DNA of 64,000 bases from Bartonella sp. HY328 (GTDB taxonomy: Bacteria > Pseudomonadota > Alphaproteobacteria > Rhizobiales > Rhizobiaceae): contig NZ_CP104884.1 in assembly GCF_025449335.1 (NCBI RefSeq), positions 124,001 through 188,000 of the forward strand, read 5' to 3'. A program made the position numbers and the translations under genes. Below are positions 27,601 through 37,393 of the stretch, piece after piece. Numbering within the stretch: position 1 is the first letter of the stretch; each line of letters starts with the position of its first letter. The notes under the pieces are model-generated. The model did no database searches. It had not been told where the DNA came from and saw nothing but the letters and a program-made list of their open reading frames with translations.

Positions 27601-29676
27601 TTAAAATGTGCCTCTAATACCTATCCCATAATTTCTTGGCATTGTCATACTCGCCTCTGTTCCTCGATTATTTCGCAAATATGTGGGGGTTCGTTCATTA
27701 AAAACATTATTGACATAACCAAAAACCTGTAAAGCTTGATTAATGTCATAATTGATTTTGAAATTTGAAAGCGTATAGGCGTTGATCGAATAGGCCGGCG
27801 TATTGGCTATGTCTGAATAATATTTATCAACATGGCGAATATCGGCACCAAGATTAAGTTTTTCTGTCGCTTGCCAATTCAACCCTGCACTAAGCATAAA
27901 ACCGGGTGATTTAGCAAACTCGTTTCCTTCATAGGCAATATTGCTTGATATTTTATCAATCCGCGTTTTTAATATGCCGGCACTGGTTTTTAATTGAAGA
28001 TTATCTAAGATGATATAATCTAATCCCAATTCTAAACCATAGGAATGGGTCTTTTCGGCATTGATTGTATAGCTTTGTTCAAGTCCCGGGGATATAACAA
28101 CAGGAATATTATATTGATTGTCTTTAAAATCCATATAAAAAATATTACTGTTTAAACTTAAACGGTTATCTAACAATGCAAGGCGCGAAAAAAGCTCATA
28201 ATTCCAGACTTTTTCTTGCTTAAATGCTAGCCACTGACGAGAAGTCATATTAAGTGCAACACCACCAGGATTGTAACCTCGGCTTATTACAGCGCCTACA
28301 ATCCAATCATCCCTGAGTGCGTAAGCCAAAGATATTTTTGGCAAAAGAGCCGAAAATGTTTCTTCATAATCAAGGGGAAGTGCGGCAAAAACGGATCTGC
28401 CTTTTCGGTTAACGAGATCATTTTGATAGCGCAATCCGCCTTCAATCGTCCAGCGGTCGGTTAGCCTATATCTTACTTCGCCAAAAACTCCTAAATTTCG
28501 CTTTTTATCGTCAAAAACTGTATCACCTGCAAGCGACATAAACTCATCAGACGTAACATAATTATAAAATAAACCAACCAATCCACTCACTTTATCATCT
28601 TGTTGGCCAAATAATAGTCTGCTTTCATTAGACGTATTGTTTTGCGTAACATCAACATAACCATTTGTATATATGCCGGTATTTCTTTCGACATTAAAAT
28701 GAGAATATTGAACTTTATTAAGTAATGTTATTCCGTTTTCAAATTCATAGCGAATATCAATAATTGCAGTATCAGAATTTTGTTGACTGGACGGCATCAT
28801 ATTCGTGCGGTGTTTTAGTTCAAAAAATGGCTCTGATGCGGCTTCTTGAGCCGGTCTATTGCTTTGAATCCGTGAATAGGTAAGTTTAACATCCAAGCCC
28901 GGCAATTCAGCCGGTTGCCATAATAATTTGCCGCGCCCATTGAAATAGCGGAAATTTTGGTTGGTTCCTTCGGTCAAAAACAGTGGGTTGACATAATCAA
29001 TAAACGTATCGCGCCTAGAATAATCCAAGGCAATACGGCCCGCCAATTCGTTTTTATAAATCGGCCCAGAGGCCATAAGAGATGTATGCTGTTGACTATA
29101 ATTACCAATTAGACTTTGATAGGCAGCTTCTCGGTTAAAGGTTGGGTCTTTGGTATTAACAATAATTGCCCCACCAATAGCATTTGCACCTTGTGAGGTC
29201 GTTTGCGGCCCCTTAAAGACTTCAACGCTTTCAACATCCCATATCCCCATGCTACCAGAAGTTAATTCATGATAATTAGCATAGTGACCATCAATGTTCA
29301 TGGAGGCGCGTGGTATGGTTCCACCAAAAAAGGCATTGCCGCCAACATTGGGACCTTGCGAGTCTTGACCACGTATAATCGGTGCTGCAACTGTATCTGT
29401 CGTTATCACATTTGCAAGGCCATCTATGCTGTCGTGAATGCTATCTTTGTTAAAGCCAGATTTCCAAATATCTTTTGCGGTGATAACACTTACTGATGAT
29501 GCGGTATTACGTATATCGCGATCTATTTTTTCACCAGTGATAATGATTGCATCAAGCGTTGTTGAATTACTATCAACGCTGACCGTGTCTTGCGCAAAAG
29601 CCGATATGTGACTTGTTGATAAAAGCGCAACAATGGCGCAGCCAAGGTTACCCCCCTTAAGTAATTTATATTTCAT
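27601..29676 (-). CDS. TonB-dependent outer-membrane receptor, paralogue B
   Basis: A 691-residue receptor from the ATG at 29676, which has GGAGAGGG just upstream; the frame is open further upstream but without a start signal. TonB box TTLDAIIITGEK, plug blocks VFKGPQTTSQGANAIGGAII, and terminal GIGIRGTF. It is a tandem duplicate of the gene at 25316 with most difference in surface-loop regions (for example the strands after YEFENG). The FecCD permease of the siderophore importer ends 113 bases upstream. Two receptors sharing one importer suggest two related ligands. Confidence 0.93.
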   Translation of the reverse strand: MKYKLLKGGNLGCAIVALLSTSHISAFAQDTVSVDSNSTTLDAIIITGEKIDRDIRNTASSVSVITAKDIWKSGFNKDSIHDSIDGLANVITTDTVAAPIIRGQDSQGPNVGGNAFFGGTIPRASMNIDGHYANYHELTSGSMGIWDVESVEVFKGPQTTSQGANAIGGAIIVNTKDPTFNREAAYQSLIGNYSQQHTSLMASGPIYKNELAGRIALDYSRRDTFIDYVNPLFLTEGTNQNFRYFNGRGKLLWQPAELPGLDVKLTYSRIQSNRPAQEAASEPFFELKHRTNMMPSSQQNSDTAIIDIRYEFENGITLLNKVQYSHFNVERNTGIYTNGYVDVTQNNTSNESRLLFGQQDDKVSGLVGLFYNYVTSDEFMSLAGDTVFDDKKRNLGVFGEVRYRLTDRWTIEGGLRYQNDLVNRKGRSVFAALPLDYEETFSALLPKISLAYALRDDWIVGAVISRGYNPGGVALNMTSRQWLAFKQEKVWNYELFSRLALLDNRLSLNSNIFYMDFKDNQYNIPVVISPGLEQSYTINAEKTHSYGLELGLDYIILDNLQLKTSAGILKTRIDKISSNIAYEGNEFAKSPGFMLSAGLNWQATEKLNLGADIRHVDKYYSDIANTPAYSINAYTLSNFKINYDINQALQVFGYVNNVFNERTPTYLRNNRGTEASMTMPRNYGIGIRGTF

Positions 29677-29734
29677 GGCCCTCTCCATAAATATGACAAA
29701 TAAAATCAAGTTAAATCTATTGGATTTATAATTA

Positions 29735-29768
29735 TTCCGCAATATGAAATTCATATTTCATTGCGAAA
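29735..29768. promoter_or_regulatory. 34-bp inverted-repeat operator before receptor B
   Basis: TTCCGCAATATGAAATTCAT continues to ATTTCATTGCGAAA. The arms TTYCGCAATA and (reverse) TTTCGCAATG span the same 34 bp as the element at 27458, and the site lies 59 bases before the start at 29676 versus 58 for receptor A. The duplicated gene thus kept its regulatory site. Confidence 0.65.
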
Positions 29769-29789
29769 TATCAAGGACTAAATACTAGT

Positions 29790-30821
29790 TTAACGCGATT
29801 GATATTTTAATAGCCAGATAAGATAGGTTGCCCCCAAAAGGCCAGTAACCAAACCTATTGGTAATTTAAAGTTTAACGCTAAGCGTAAAGTTAAAAGATC
29901 GGCGCCAGCAACTAAAATCGCCCCCATTAATGCACTTGCCAGCAATACAAGATTAGGCGATTGAATAATGCGTTTGGCTAATTGTGGCGCCGCTAAAGCA
30001 ACAAATGCAATTGGGCCAGCAACCGCTGTTGCGCTTGCTGTTAAGATAATTGCCGCAATAATTGCTATAAGGCGTGTTCGTTTAAGGTTTACACCTAATT
30101 GTTTAGCAAGGTCATCACCTAGCTCCATAAGGCTAAGTTTTTTAGCCACACTAAAAACAACTGGCATGATAATAAGAAAGACCGATGCTATTAATAAAGC
30201 ATGCTGTAAAGTCCGGATATTTAAAGACCCAGAAAGCCAAAGCTGAGCGCTAGCAGCTTGATCAAGGTCGCCCATGACTAACAAAATAGTATTAATGCCT
30301 GATAATATTGCACCAACGCCAATACCTATCAAAATAAGCCGCGTAATTGAAAGGGGTTGCTGTCGTCTATAGGCAAGTAAAAAAATAATAAGTGAAGTGG
30401 TAAGACCGCAAGCTATGGCTGCCAAAATGGTTTGCCATGGGCCTGCATTTATGAGAATAATTTGTAAAATTGCGCCGGTCGCAGCACCAGTCGTAAAGCC
30501 TAAAATATCAGGGGAACCAAGGGGATTGCGCGATAGGGATTGAAAAACAGCGCCAGCAACGCCTAAAGCGCCGCCGACAAAAATTGCTGTGATAATGCGT
30601 GGCATGCGTAAGCGCCATACAATGCGATCCACAGTCTCGTTTTCACCAAAATTAATGATACTATGCCAAATTTGAGAATAATTTAAAGAATAGCTACCAC
30701 TTTTAAGATGTGATAGGCTGATAAGTAACAAAAAAATAGTTAATATCAAGCAAGCAAAAAAATTGCGCTTATAAATAACAAGAGACCAAGACCCAGTGCG
30801 CAAAATGAAATTTTTCTTCAT
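29790..30821 (-). CDS. Siderophore ABC permease, FepG-like
   Basis: A 343-residue FecCD-family permease with about ten membrane segments. Conserved blocks include RLMPRIITAIFVGGALGVAG-like sequence (here RLRMPRIITAIFVGG), RNPLGSPDILGFTTGAATGA and PIAFVALAAPQLAKR. It overlaps the second permease by four bases. Having two different permeases is typical of the FepDG/enterobactin-type importers. Confidence 0.92.
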   Translation of the reverse strand: MKKNFILRTGSWSLVIYKRNFFACLILTIFLLLISLSHLKSGSYSLNYSQIWHSIINFGENETVDRIVWRLRMPRIITAIFVGGALGVAGAVFQSLSRNPLGSPDILGFTTGAATGAILQIILINAGPWQTILAAIACGLTTSLIIFLLAYRRQQPLSITRLILIGIGVGAILSGINTILLVMGDLDQAASAQLWLSGSLNIRTLQHALLIASVFLIIMPVVFSVAKKLSLMELGDDLAKQLGVNLKRTRLIAIIAAIILTASATAVAGPIAFVALAAPQLAKRIIQSPNLVLLASALMGAILVAGADLLTLRLALNFKLPIGLVTGLLGATYLIWLLKYQSR

Positions 30822-31858
30822 GACAGGCCTTTGTGAAACTTAATGACAGCATAAACAAAAAATGGCCCACCAATAAGCAAAGCCAAAATGCCTGCCGCAA
30901 CTTCATTTGGCGCAATAATTATACGGCCGACAATGTCAGCAATTAACAAAAGTAAACCAGCAAGCAAAGCTGATGCTGGCAAAAGCCAGCGATAGTCATA
31001 GCCAAATAGAAAGCGTGCTAAATGCGGGGCAACAAGACCAATAAAGCTGATCGGCCCGATAGCTGCCGTCGCACTACCAGACAAAATAATAATTGCCAAA
31101 AAGGCCAATAGCCAAATTTTTTTTAAATTTAATCCTAATGATTGGGCAATGTCGTCTCCTAGCATGACAATATTAAATTGTTTGGCAAGAAACCAGCATA
31201 TGACCAAACCAATACTGACACAAATCAGCAATATCACCAATGCGTCATAACCGCGGCCTTCAACACTGCCAGCCGACCAATGACGGAACTTATCTAGAAT
31301 AATGGGCGAACTATTAATCAATAATAAGCCACTTGCCGATGATAGGCCGATTGTTACCCCAACCCCAGATAAAATAAGGTGTAGAGGATTATTAAAGCGG
31401 CCCTTATGTTTACTTAACAGCAAAACACAAAAACCTGCACAGCCAGCACCAATAAATCCAAACCAAATATAATGCAAAATCGAATTTATATGAAAGATTG
31501 ATACGGCAAAAAGGACAGCGAAACCGGCCCCCGCATTAATACCGATAATCCCTGGATCAGCTAGCGGATTGCGGGTTAATGCCTGCATGATCATTCCAGA
31601 TAAACCAAGCGCACAACCAGCTAAAACGGCGATAAAGCTGCGTGGCAGCCTTAGTTCAAGAATAACCAAATGGTCATTATTGCTCCTATCTGGAGAAAAT
31701 ATCGCCGCCATAGTTTGCTGCATAGAAATGTCTTTTGAGCCTATAAAAAGCGCAATAAAGCAAAATGCGATAGTTAAGCTCAATAGGCTAATGAGGCCTA
31801 AAGCTTTCCAATGACGGAAAGCTCTGTTTTTATGATCTGTATTGAAAAATGCGGCCAT
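30818..31858 (-). CDS. Siderophore ABC permease, FepD-like
   Basis: A 346-residue FecCD-family permease with RLPRSFIAVLAGCALGLSGM, RNPLADPGIIGINAGAGF and PISFIGLVAPHLARFLFG. RNPLADPGIIGINAGA is the form usually seen in the FepD partner. Its ATG overlaps the stop of the binding-protein gene by one base, and it overlaps the FepG-like gene by four. Confidence 0.92.
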   Translation of the reverse strand: MAAFFNTDHKNRAFRHWKALGLISLLSLTIAFCFIALFIGSKDISMQQTMAAIFSPDRSNNDHLVILELRLPRSFIAVLAGCALGLSGMIMQALTRNPLADPGIIGINAGAGFAVLFAVSIFHINSILHYIWFGFIGAGCAGFCVLLLSKHKGRFNNPLHLILSGVGVTIGLSSASGLLLINSSPIILDKFRHWSAGSVEGRGYDALVILLICVSIGLVICWFLAKQFNIVMLGDDIAQSLGLNLKKIWLLAFLAIIILSGSATAAIGPISFIGLVAPHLARFLFGYDYRWLLPASALLAGLLLLIADIVGRIIIAPNEVAAGILALLIGGPFFVYAVIKFHKGLS

Positions 31859-32823
31859 CAGTTTTGATAAGTCTTTAAAATTTCATTGACCATTTCTAGC
31901 CCTGAATAATAATCAATACGAAATGACGAAATGCCAAGCGGATAGACCTGATGATTTTTAACAGCTGTTAGATTTCTTAAAATCGGGTCAGTCAAAAATG
32001 CTGATACATCCTTATCATCGCCGCGCAATAAAAAAACCACATCACCTCTAATGGCACTCGCTAAATTTTCATGAGAAATAAAGTCAAAATCGGCACTTCG
32101 CGAGGTACTATTTTTCAACTCATCAGGTAGAGGTAACACTTTAAAGCCAAGACCGGTTAAAATATCTGCCTGCGGGCTATTATTTTTACTAACGGAAAAA
32201 GTAGCACCAATATTATAGCCTATAATAGAAATAGTTTGACCATCAGCTCTTATTTTCTTGGCGGCATCTTGTATTTTTATATTAAAATCTTCAGCGGCAT
32301 TTAAAGCATCTTGTTCATTTCCAGTTGCATATGCTAGCTTTGCCGCAAGATCTTGCCAACTTGTATTGCCATAATTAACAAGCATAGTTGGAATGCCTTG
32401 TGCCTCCAACTCGTCATAATAATCAATTATGCTATCGCCGCCGACAGTTGAACCAATAACCAAATCTGGTTGCAGACCGATAATGGCTTCAAGGTCAAAA
32501 TTTAAGTTGCCATATAATACTTCCACACCGCGCTCATCAGCAATTTTTGCCCATTGGGTAAAAAAGCCTTTATCATCGGTTAAAGCACTTGGCGTTGTGG
32601 CGGCACTTGCCAATAAGTTGGTGTTATTGGCTAATAATATTCCGGTCACACTTGGTGAAGTTGATATAATGCGCAAAGGTTTGTGTTTTAATTCCAAAAG
32701 CCCTTTTTCATGCTTAATAATACGCGGCCAATCTTGCTCAGCTGCATAAGTGCTTATGGACAACAACACACTTAAAATAAGAGAAAAGACAATTACCAAT
32801 GCATTTTTATTAGCTTTTATCAT
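31858..32823 (-). CDS. Siderophore-binding periplasmic protein, FepB-like
   Basis: The 321-residue protein has a signal peptide (cleavage near TYAAEQ), and blocks PLRIISTSPSVTGILLANN, LEAIIGLQPDLVIGSTVGGD and RADGQTISIIGYNIGATFSV. These match the FepB subgroup of class III binding proteins. AAAGGA precedes the ATG. It is the second gene in the run SIP, binding protein, two permeases. Confidence 0.9.
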   Translation of the reverse strand: MIKANKNALVIVFSLILSVLLSISTYAAEQDWPRIIKHEKGLLELKHKPLRIISTSPSVTGILLANNTNLLASAATTPSALTDDKGFFTQWAKIADERGVEVLYGNLNFDLEAIIGLQPDLVIGSTVGGDSIIDYYDELEAQGIPTMLVNYGNTSWQDLAAKLAYATGNEQDALNAAEDFNIKIQDAAKKIRADGQTISIIGYNIGATFSVSKNNSPQADILTGLGFKVLPLPDELKNSTSRSADFDFISHENLASAIRGDVVFLLRGDDKDVSAFLTDPILRNLTAVKNHQVYPLGISSFRIDYYSGLEMVNEILKTYQN

Positions 32824-32848
32824 TTAAAAATCCTTTGGAAAATATCTA

Positions 32849-33691
32849 TTAAATTGGCAAATCAAATTCATCAAATTCTTTAAGTCCGTTTCCTTGCGAT
32901 ACGACTTTAGTATAATATTCTAAGCGGGCGGCATCAATTTGTGTGCTGCTTGTGCCGTGTCGCCAATAACCAATTGCTTTGATTTTATCTTTTGGAAGTG
33001 CGCAAACACTCATGAAATGTTTACGAATTTTACGTGTTTCCTCGCGTTCACATGCTACCCAAATTTGATAATTATCCGCCTCAAGAAAGCTATTCGCACT
33101 TTTGACAAGATAACCGGTTTTTCCTGCCACTTCATTTTCTTTGCGAATATAAACAAAGTGCTCAACACCATCAATTTTGGGCAGTTCGTCAATCGCCGCG
33201 CCGTTACCACATTCTATATAAAGCTTTGCTTTTGCGCCTTTCGGCCATTGTTGTAATATGGAATAAATTGCTGGAATTGCCGTTTCATCGGCAAAGAAAA
33301 GTGTTGGAAAATCACAATTTTCATCGGGAGTAAAATGCGGTCTTGGTCCAACCATAAAAGTAGAACTGCCAATTTTTGCGCCCTTAAGCCAACGCATTGC
33401 TAAGCCATCATCATGAATGACAAAATCAATTTCAACCATTTGAGTTTTTGGGTCAAAACTGCGAATAGTATAAACGCGCGATGTAGGGCGTTTTCCCGCT
33501 ATTGTTTCAACATCAATGCGCACCGCTATATTAGGCTTTTGCCACATCTCTATGTCCGTTGGATTTATATGGCCTTTCACCCGTACCAGATTTGCAAATG
33601 GCTGCCACATATCGACAATTCGCAATTCAATTTTTTCCATACCGCCCATATGGTCTGCTTCATCAAGTATGGCAAAAGGATCCTTGGTCAT
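32849..33691 (-). CDS. Siderophore-interacting protein (ViuB/YqjH type flavin reductase)
   Basis: The 280-residue protein has the flavin-binding RPTSRVYTIRSFD motif and the C-terminal WVACEREETRKIRKHF region of siderophore-interacting proteins. These NAD(P)H-dependent FAD enzymes reduce ferric siderophores in the cytoplasm to release iron. I prefer the ATG at 33691 with AAGGAAAA upstream to a TTG six codons out. It heads the importer operon and is divergent from the ATPase at 33855, completing the import and release set. Confidence 0.92.
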   Translation of the reverse strand: MTKDPFAILDEADHMGGMEKIELRIVDMWQPFANLVRVKGHINPTDIEMWQKPNIAVRIDVETIAGKRPTSRVYTIRSFDPKTQMVEIDFVIHDDGLAMRWLKGAKIGSSTFMVGPRPHFTPDENCDFPTLFFADETAIPAIYSILQQWPKGAKAKLYIECGNGAAIDELPKIDGVEHFVYIRKENEVAGKTGYLVKSANSFLEADNYQIWVACEREETRKIRKHFMSVCALPKDKIKAIGYWRHGTSSTQIDAARLEYYTKVVSQGNGLKEFDEFDLPI

Positions 33692-33807
33692 GATTATTTT
33701 CCTTTTCAATATCGAAAATAAGGTAATTTTTGTGGCTATTTTATTGATGCAAAGAAAATTATATGACTATAATGGTCATATTTTAATGTTTTTTATTGCA
33801 GAATGTG

Positions 33808-33821
33808 TTTCACAATGCAAT
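33808..33821. promoter_or_regulatory. Candidate operator half-site in the divergent promoter
   Basis: TTTCACAATGCAAT in the gap between the siderophore-interacting protein and the ATPase matches the left arm of the 34-bp elements at 27458 and 29735 (TTTCRCAATR). No matching right arm is present at the expected distance. Confidence 0.35.
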
Positions 33822-33854
33822 ATAAAATAAATTTATTTTTGCTGTGGACATAAT

Positions 33855-34634
33855 ATGAATAATTCGCGATTAAACGCAAAAAATCTCAGTGTTGGATATT
33901 CTGATCATTTTATATTAAATGATTTATCACTCGCCATTCCAAATGGTAGTTTTACAGCAATTATTGGGCCAAATGGCTGTGGCAAATCCACCTTGCTACG
34001 AACGCTGTGCCGATTATTATCTCCCAAATTCGGCGAGGTTTTGCTTGATCAAAAACCTATTTCAACTTACCCAACCGCTGAAGTTGCAAAAATAATAGCC
34101 TTTTTGCCACAACGTGCCTTACCACCAGAGGGAATAAGTGTTGAGGAATTGGTAGCGCGTGGTCGTTTTCCTCATCAAGGTTTTTTAAAACAATGGTCAA
34201 GCGCTGATGAAATGGCTGTGTTACAAGCTTTAACAGATGTTAAAATGTTAGATTTTGCTGCAAAACCTTTAAGCCAACTTTCAGGTGGACAGTGCCAGCG
34301 TGTTTGGTTAGCAATGGCACTTGCACAAGAAACGCCCATCATGCTATTGGACGAACCCACAACATTTCTTGATATTGCCCATCAAATTGATCTCATGGAA
34401 CTGCTAGGTGAGCTCAACAAAAAAGGCCGTACCATTGTTGCTGTTCTACATGATCTTAATCATGCCAGCCGCTATGCCAGCAACATTATTGCCATGAAAA
34501 ACGGTAAAATCATCTCAAGCGGAAAACCCTGTGATATTTTAACTAATGAGCTTATTAAGACAATTTTTGACCTTAATGCAATTATTATAAAAGACCCATT
34601 TTCCGGAAATCCGTTTATTATCCCCGGCCAATAA
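33855..34634 (+). CDS. Siderophore ABC ATPase, FepC-like
   Basis: A 259-residue ATPase with Walker A GPNGCGKST (38-46), signature LSGGQCQRV and Walker B PIMLLDEPTTFLDIAHQID. LDIAHQ after Walker B is characteristic of the FepC/FecE/FhuC group. It is divergent from the importer operon and completes it. It converges with the ATPase ending at 34657; only 22 bases separate them. Confidence 0.93.
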   Translation: MNNSRLNAKNLSVGYSDHFILNDLSLAIPNGSFTAIIGPNGCGKSTLLRTLCRLLSPKFGEVLLDQKPISTYPTAEVAKIIAFLPQRALPPEGISVEELVARGRFPHQGFLKQWSSADEMAVLQALTDVKMLDFAAKPLSQLSGGQCQRVWLAMALAQETPIMLLDEPTTFLDIAHQIDLMELLGELNKKGRTIVAVLHDLNHASRYASNIIAMKNGKIISSGKPCDILTNELIKTIFDLNAIIIKDPFSGNPFIIPGQ

Positions 34635-34656
34635 AAAATTGGGAATAATTTAGATT

Positions 34657-35403
34657 TTAACCATCAAAACCAATCACTAAATCAAACCCTTGTTTGATAC
34701 GTTCCGTTTGTATGTTTAATTGAAAGGCCGCTTTAAAGGCGGATGAATGAAACACATTTTCACTTGATGCATTTGCAACTATTTTACCCTTATCGAGTAA
34801 TATTAATTGATCACAAAATCGCAAAGCAAGATCTAGATCATGTATGACAATAAATATTAATGCGTGTTGGGAATATTTTTTTAGTCGCACCATTAATGCA
34901 AGGCGTTGTTTGATATCTAAAGATGCTCCTGGCTCATCGGCTAAAATTAAAGATGGCTGTTTTGCTAATGTTGCAGCAAACATAGTTCTTGCGCGTTCCC
35001 CGCCAGAAAGCTCACTCCACCTTCTATTTTCAAGGCCAATCAAACCATAATCATTGATTATCTGTTCTAATTGTTGCGTTTTAAGGCGATAAAGATTCAT
35101 ACCAAGTGCAATTATTTCAGCAACAGAATAATCCCAACTTGGTATAAAATTTTGCGGACAATAGCCACAAATAGCACTGCGTTTCTTAACGTGCCATTTG
35201 CTTAGCTCTTCATCATTCCACAAAACACTGCCTTGATTTGGCTGTATATAACCCGAAATGATACGAAGAAACGTCGATTTACCAGCACCATTTGGTCCAA
35301 TTATGCCAACAAGTTTAGGCGATTCAATAACAAAATTAACATCGGAAATAAGCTTTTTCTTTCCAACCACGAGACCAATATTTCGTGCTTCCAACCGTAT
35401 CAT
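34657..35403 (-). CDS. BtuD/FecE-type ABC ATPase of the riboswitch-linked operon
   Basis: The 248-residue ATPase begins at the ATG at 35403 (MIRLEARNIGLVV), which overlaps the permease stop; the frame is open upstream but has no plausible start. Walker A is GPNGAGKST, signature LSGGERARTMFA, and Walker B LILADEPGASLDIKQRL. LSGGERAR is common in heme and cobalamin ATPases. It is the last gene in the strand that starts at the cobalamin riboswitch, so cobalamin is the favoured substrate of this importer. Confidence 0.9.
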   Translation of the reverse strand: MIRLEARNIGLVVGKKKLISDVNFVIESPKLVGIIGPNGAGKSTFLRIISGYIQPNQGSVLWNDEELSKWHVKKRSAICGYCPQNFIPSWDYSVAEIIALGMNLYRLKTQQLEQIINDYGLIGLENRRWSELSGGERARTMFAATLAKQPSLILADEPGASLDIKQRLALMVRLKKYSQHALIFIVIHDLDLALRFCDQLILLDKGKIVANASSENVFHSSAFKAAFQLNIQTERIKQGFDLVIGFDG

Positions 35404-36383
35404 GATTTTGGCCTTTGAGATAGTAAGAGTAAAAAGAAAGGCCCGCCAATTATCGCAGTAATGAGCCCTAATGGAACTTCGGCAGGCGGCAATATTGACC
35501 GCGCCATAGCATCGCAAATGGTCACTAATATAGCGCCAATTAACGCACTTGCTAACAAAACTATGTGATGACGAACACCAACAAGCCATCTTGCAATATG
35601 GGGGGAAATAAGCCCGATAAATCCAACAAGCCCCCCAAAAGATACCGCAATAGCAATAACCGCTGCTGCAATCAAAATGGCATATTTAATAAAATTGTGA
35701 GAGTTTAAGCCAAAGGCAAAAGCTTGCTCCTCTCCCAGCCCGAGAAGATCTAGGCCACGAGCTAAGAATTGCGTTATTCCAAGACAAATTATAACCAGCA
35801 GAAAGAGCAATATTACGCCCTGAAAATCGGTTGTTTGTATGCCACCCAGTGTCCAGCTTAATACAACTTGAAGATTGACACTATCATCTGAAAGAGCCAA
35901 CATTAAAAATGATCTGACGGCGCCTAAAATGGCAGCAAGCGCGATACCTGCCAGCAAAAGATTTGCAACATTATTGTTGCTATTTAAGCCTGCAATCAAC
36001 AAAACCAGCCAAGTTGAACCAAGAGCTCCTAAAAAAGAAAATAATGCCAAAGCTGAACCGGAAGGCATTCCAAGAGGAACCAATAATGCAATTGTAGCAC
36101 CAATAGCAGCACCGCCCGATGCACCAAGCAAATAGGGTTCAGCAAGGGGATTACGAAATACTCCTTGGAAGATCGCTCCGCTTAAACCCAATAAAGCGCC
36201 AACCAATGCCGCAGTCAACACACGCGGCAACCGCCAAACCAATAATAATTGGCTTTCAAGATCATTTGGTTGGAACAAGGCATGCAGCACATAATTGGGC
36301 GATACAAAATAATGGCCACTCATTAAAGCCAAAATAATGACACCGAAAAGCAAAAGACAAAGAAAAATCAAGCGAGAGATCAA
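35400..36383 (-). CDS. BtuC/FecCD-family permease
   Basis: A 327-residue permease with about ten membrane segments and family blocks RLPRVLTAALVGALLGLSGA, RNPLAEPYLLGASGGAAIGA and GLVGFIGLISPHIARWLVG. RNPLAEPYLLGASGGA is frequent in permeases predicted for cobalamin, heme or unknown chelates. Four-base overlaps join it to the binding protein and the ATPase. Confidence 0.92.
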   Translation of the reverse strand: MISRLIFLCLLLFGVIILALMSGHYFVSPNYVLHALFQPNDLESQLLLVWRLPRVLTAALVGALLGLSGAIFQGVFRNPLAEPYLLGASGGAAIGATIALLVPLGMPSGSALALFSFLGALGSTWLVLLIAGLNSNNNVANLLLAGIALAAILGAVRSFLMLALSDDSVNLQVVLSWTLGGIQTTDFQGVILLFLLVIICLGITQFLARGLDLLGLGEEQAFAFGLNSHNFIKYAILIAAAVIAIAVSFGGLVGFIGLISPHIARWLVGVRHHIVLLASALIGAILVTICDAMARSILPPAEVPLGLITAIIGGPFFLLLLSQRPKS

Positions 36384-37279
36384 CGATCATACCTTTCCAG
36401 CACTGTGGCAAGCTTTTCAATGCCATCAATAATACGAGGGCCAAGAATTAAAAATTCTGCACGCGAAACATTATAACAATTTCCTTTACGCACCGCCTTT
36501 GCTAATTGCCAAGCTGGATGGGCGATGAGCTTATCTAATCCATCCCTTTCGCCTGCATAAAGTATAATATCAGGATTAGCTGCAATTATAGCTTCTGGGG
36601 AAATTTGAGAAATAATCGTTTGGTTAATGGCGTGGCTACCACCAGCTTTGATAATTGCGTCACCTGTATAACTATCTGTGCGGGCAATTAAAACAAGGCC
36701 ATTGCCGACCAGGCCAGTAATCATTACGATGCGAGGTGGTTGCGGCGGCCTAATATTTGCAATAACACTAAGACGCTTTTCTAAATTGGCCACAACCTCC
36801 TCTCCATAATTACCAAGATAACTTGCACGAGCAATGAGACGTAAATTATCAAATATTTCATTAATATCCCGTGCCAATAACACAATAACCGGAATATTTA
36901 GCCGCGTCATCGGCTCAATAAGTTGATGTACAGCCCCTCGTGCCGGTGTCAAAATGATAAGATCGGGCTGCAGCGCAACAATTGCATCAACCGAAAAGCC
37001 AAGACGCCCGCCAATTATTGGCTTTTTTAGCATTTCGGGAGGGAAACGTGTATAAGCTTCCACCCCAACTATGCGCTCGGCAAGTCCAAGAGCGGCGACA
37101 AGCTCTACATTAGAGGCAAATATTGGGATTATACGCTGTGGTGGCCTTTCTATTTTTACACGCCGTCCCATTGCATCGCTCAGGATAATAGCTTTGCTAT
37201 TTGCCTGAGCTTGTGCGCCAAAACCGCCCATCATTGATATAAATGGCAGTGCCTGAATTAAAAAGGTACGACGATCCAT
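36380..37279 (-). CDS. BtuF/FecB-fold periplasmic binding protein, Tat-type signal
   Basis: The 299-residue protein starts MDRRTFLIQALPFISMMGGF, a twin-arginine-like signal, at the ATG at 37279. A TTG 13 codons upstream is less likely. Family blocks are VDAIVALQPDLIILTPARG, SPEAIIAANPDIILYAGERD and a C-terminal LILGPRIIDGIEKLA. RIIDGIEKLA-type ends are usual in cobalamin and metal-chelate binding proteins. It follows the receptor by 115 bases. Confidence 0.88.
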   Translation of the reverse strand: MDRRTFLIQALPFISMMGGFGAQAQANSKAIILSDAMGRRVKIERPPQRIIPIFASNVELVAALGLAERIVGVEAYTRFPPEMLKKPIIGGRLGFSVDAIVALQPDLIILTPARGAVHQLIEPMTRLNIPVIVLLARDINEIFDNLRLIARASYLGNYGEEVVANLEKRLSVIANIRPPQPPRIVMITGLVGNGLVLIARTDSYTGDAIIKAGGSHAINQTIISQISPEAIIAANPDIILYAGERDGLDKLIAHPAWQLAKAVRKGNCYNVSRAEFLILGPRIIDGIEKLATVLERYDR

Positions 37280-37393
37280 TTTACTAACTTTTATCAAAGC
37301 TGCGCTTATATAAGACAACCGTATAAGGCGCCCATATAAAACATTGGCTCTAGTTTAGGTATAGATTTGCAAAAACGCTATTTATCAAGAATA

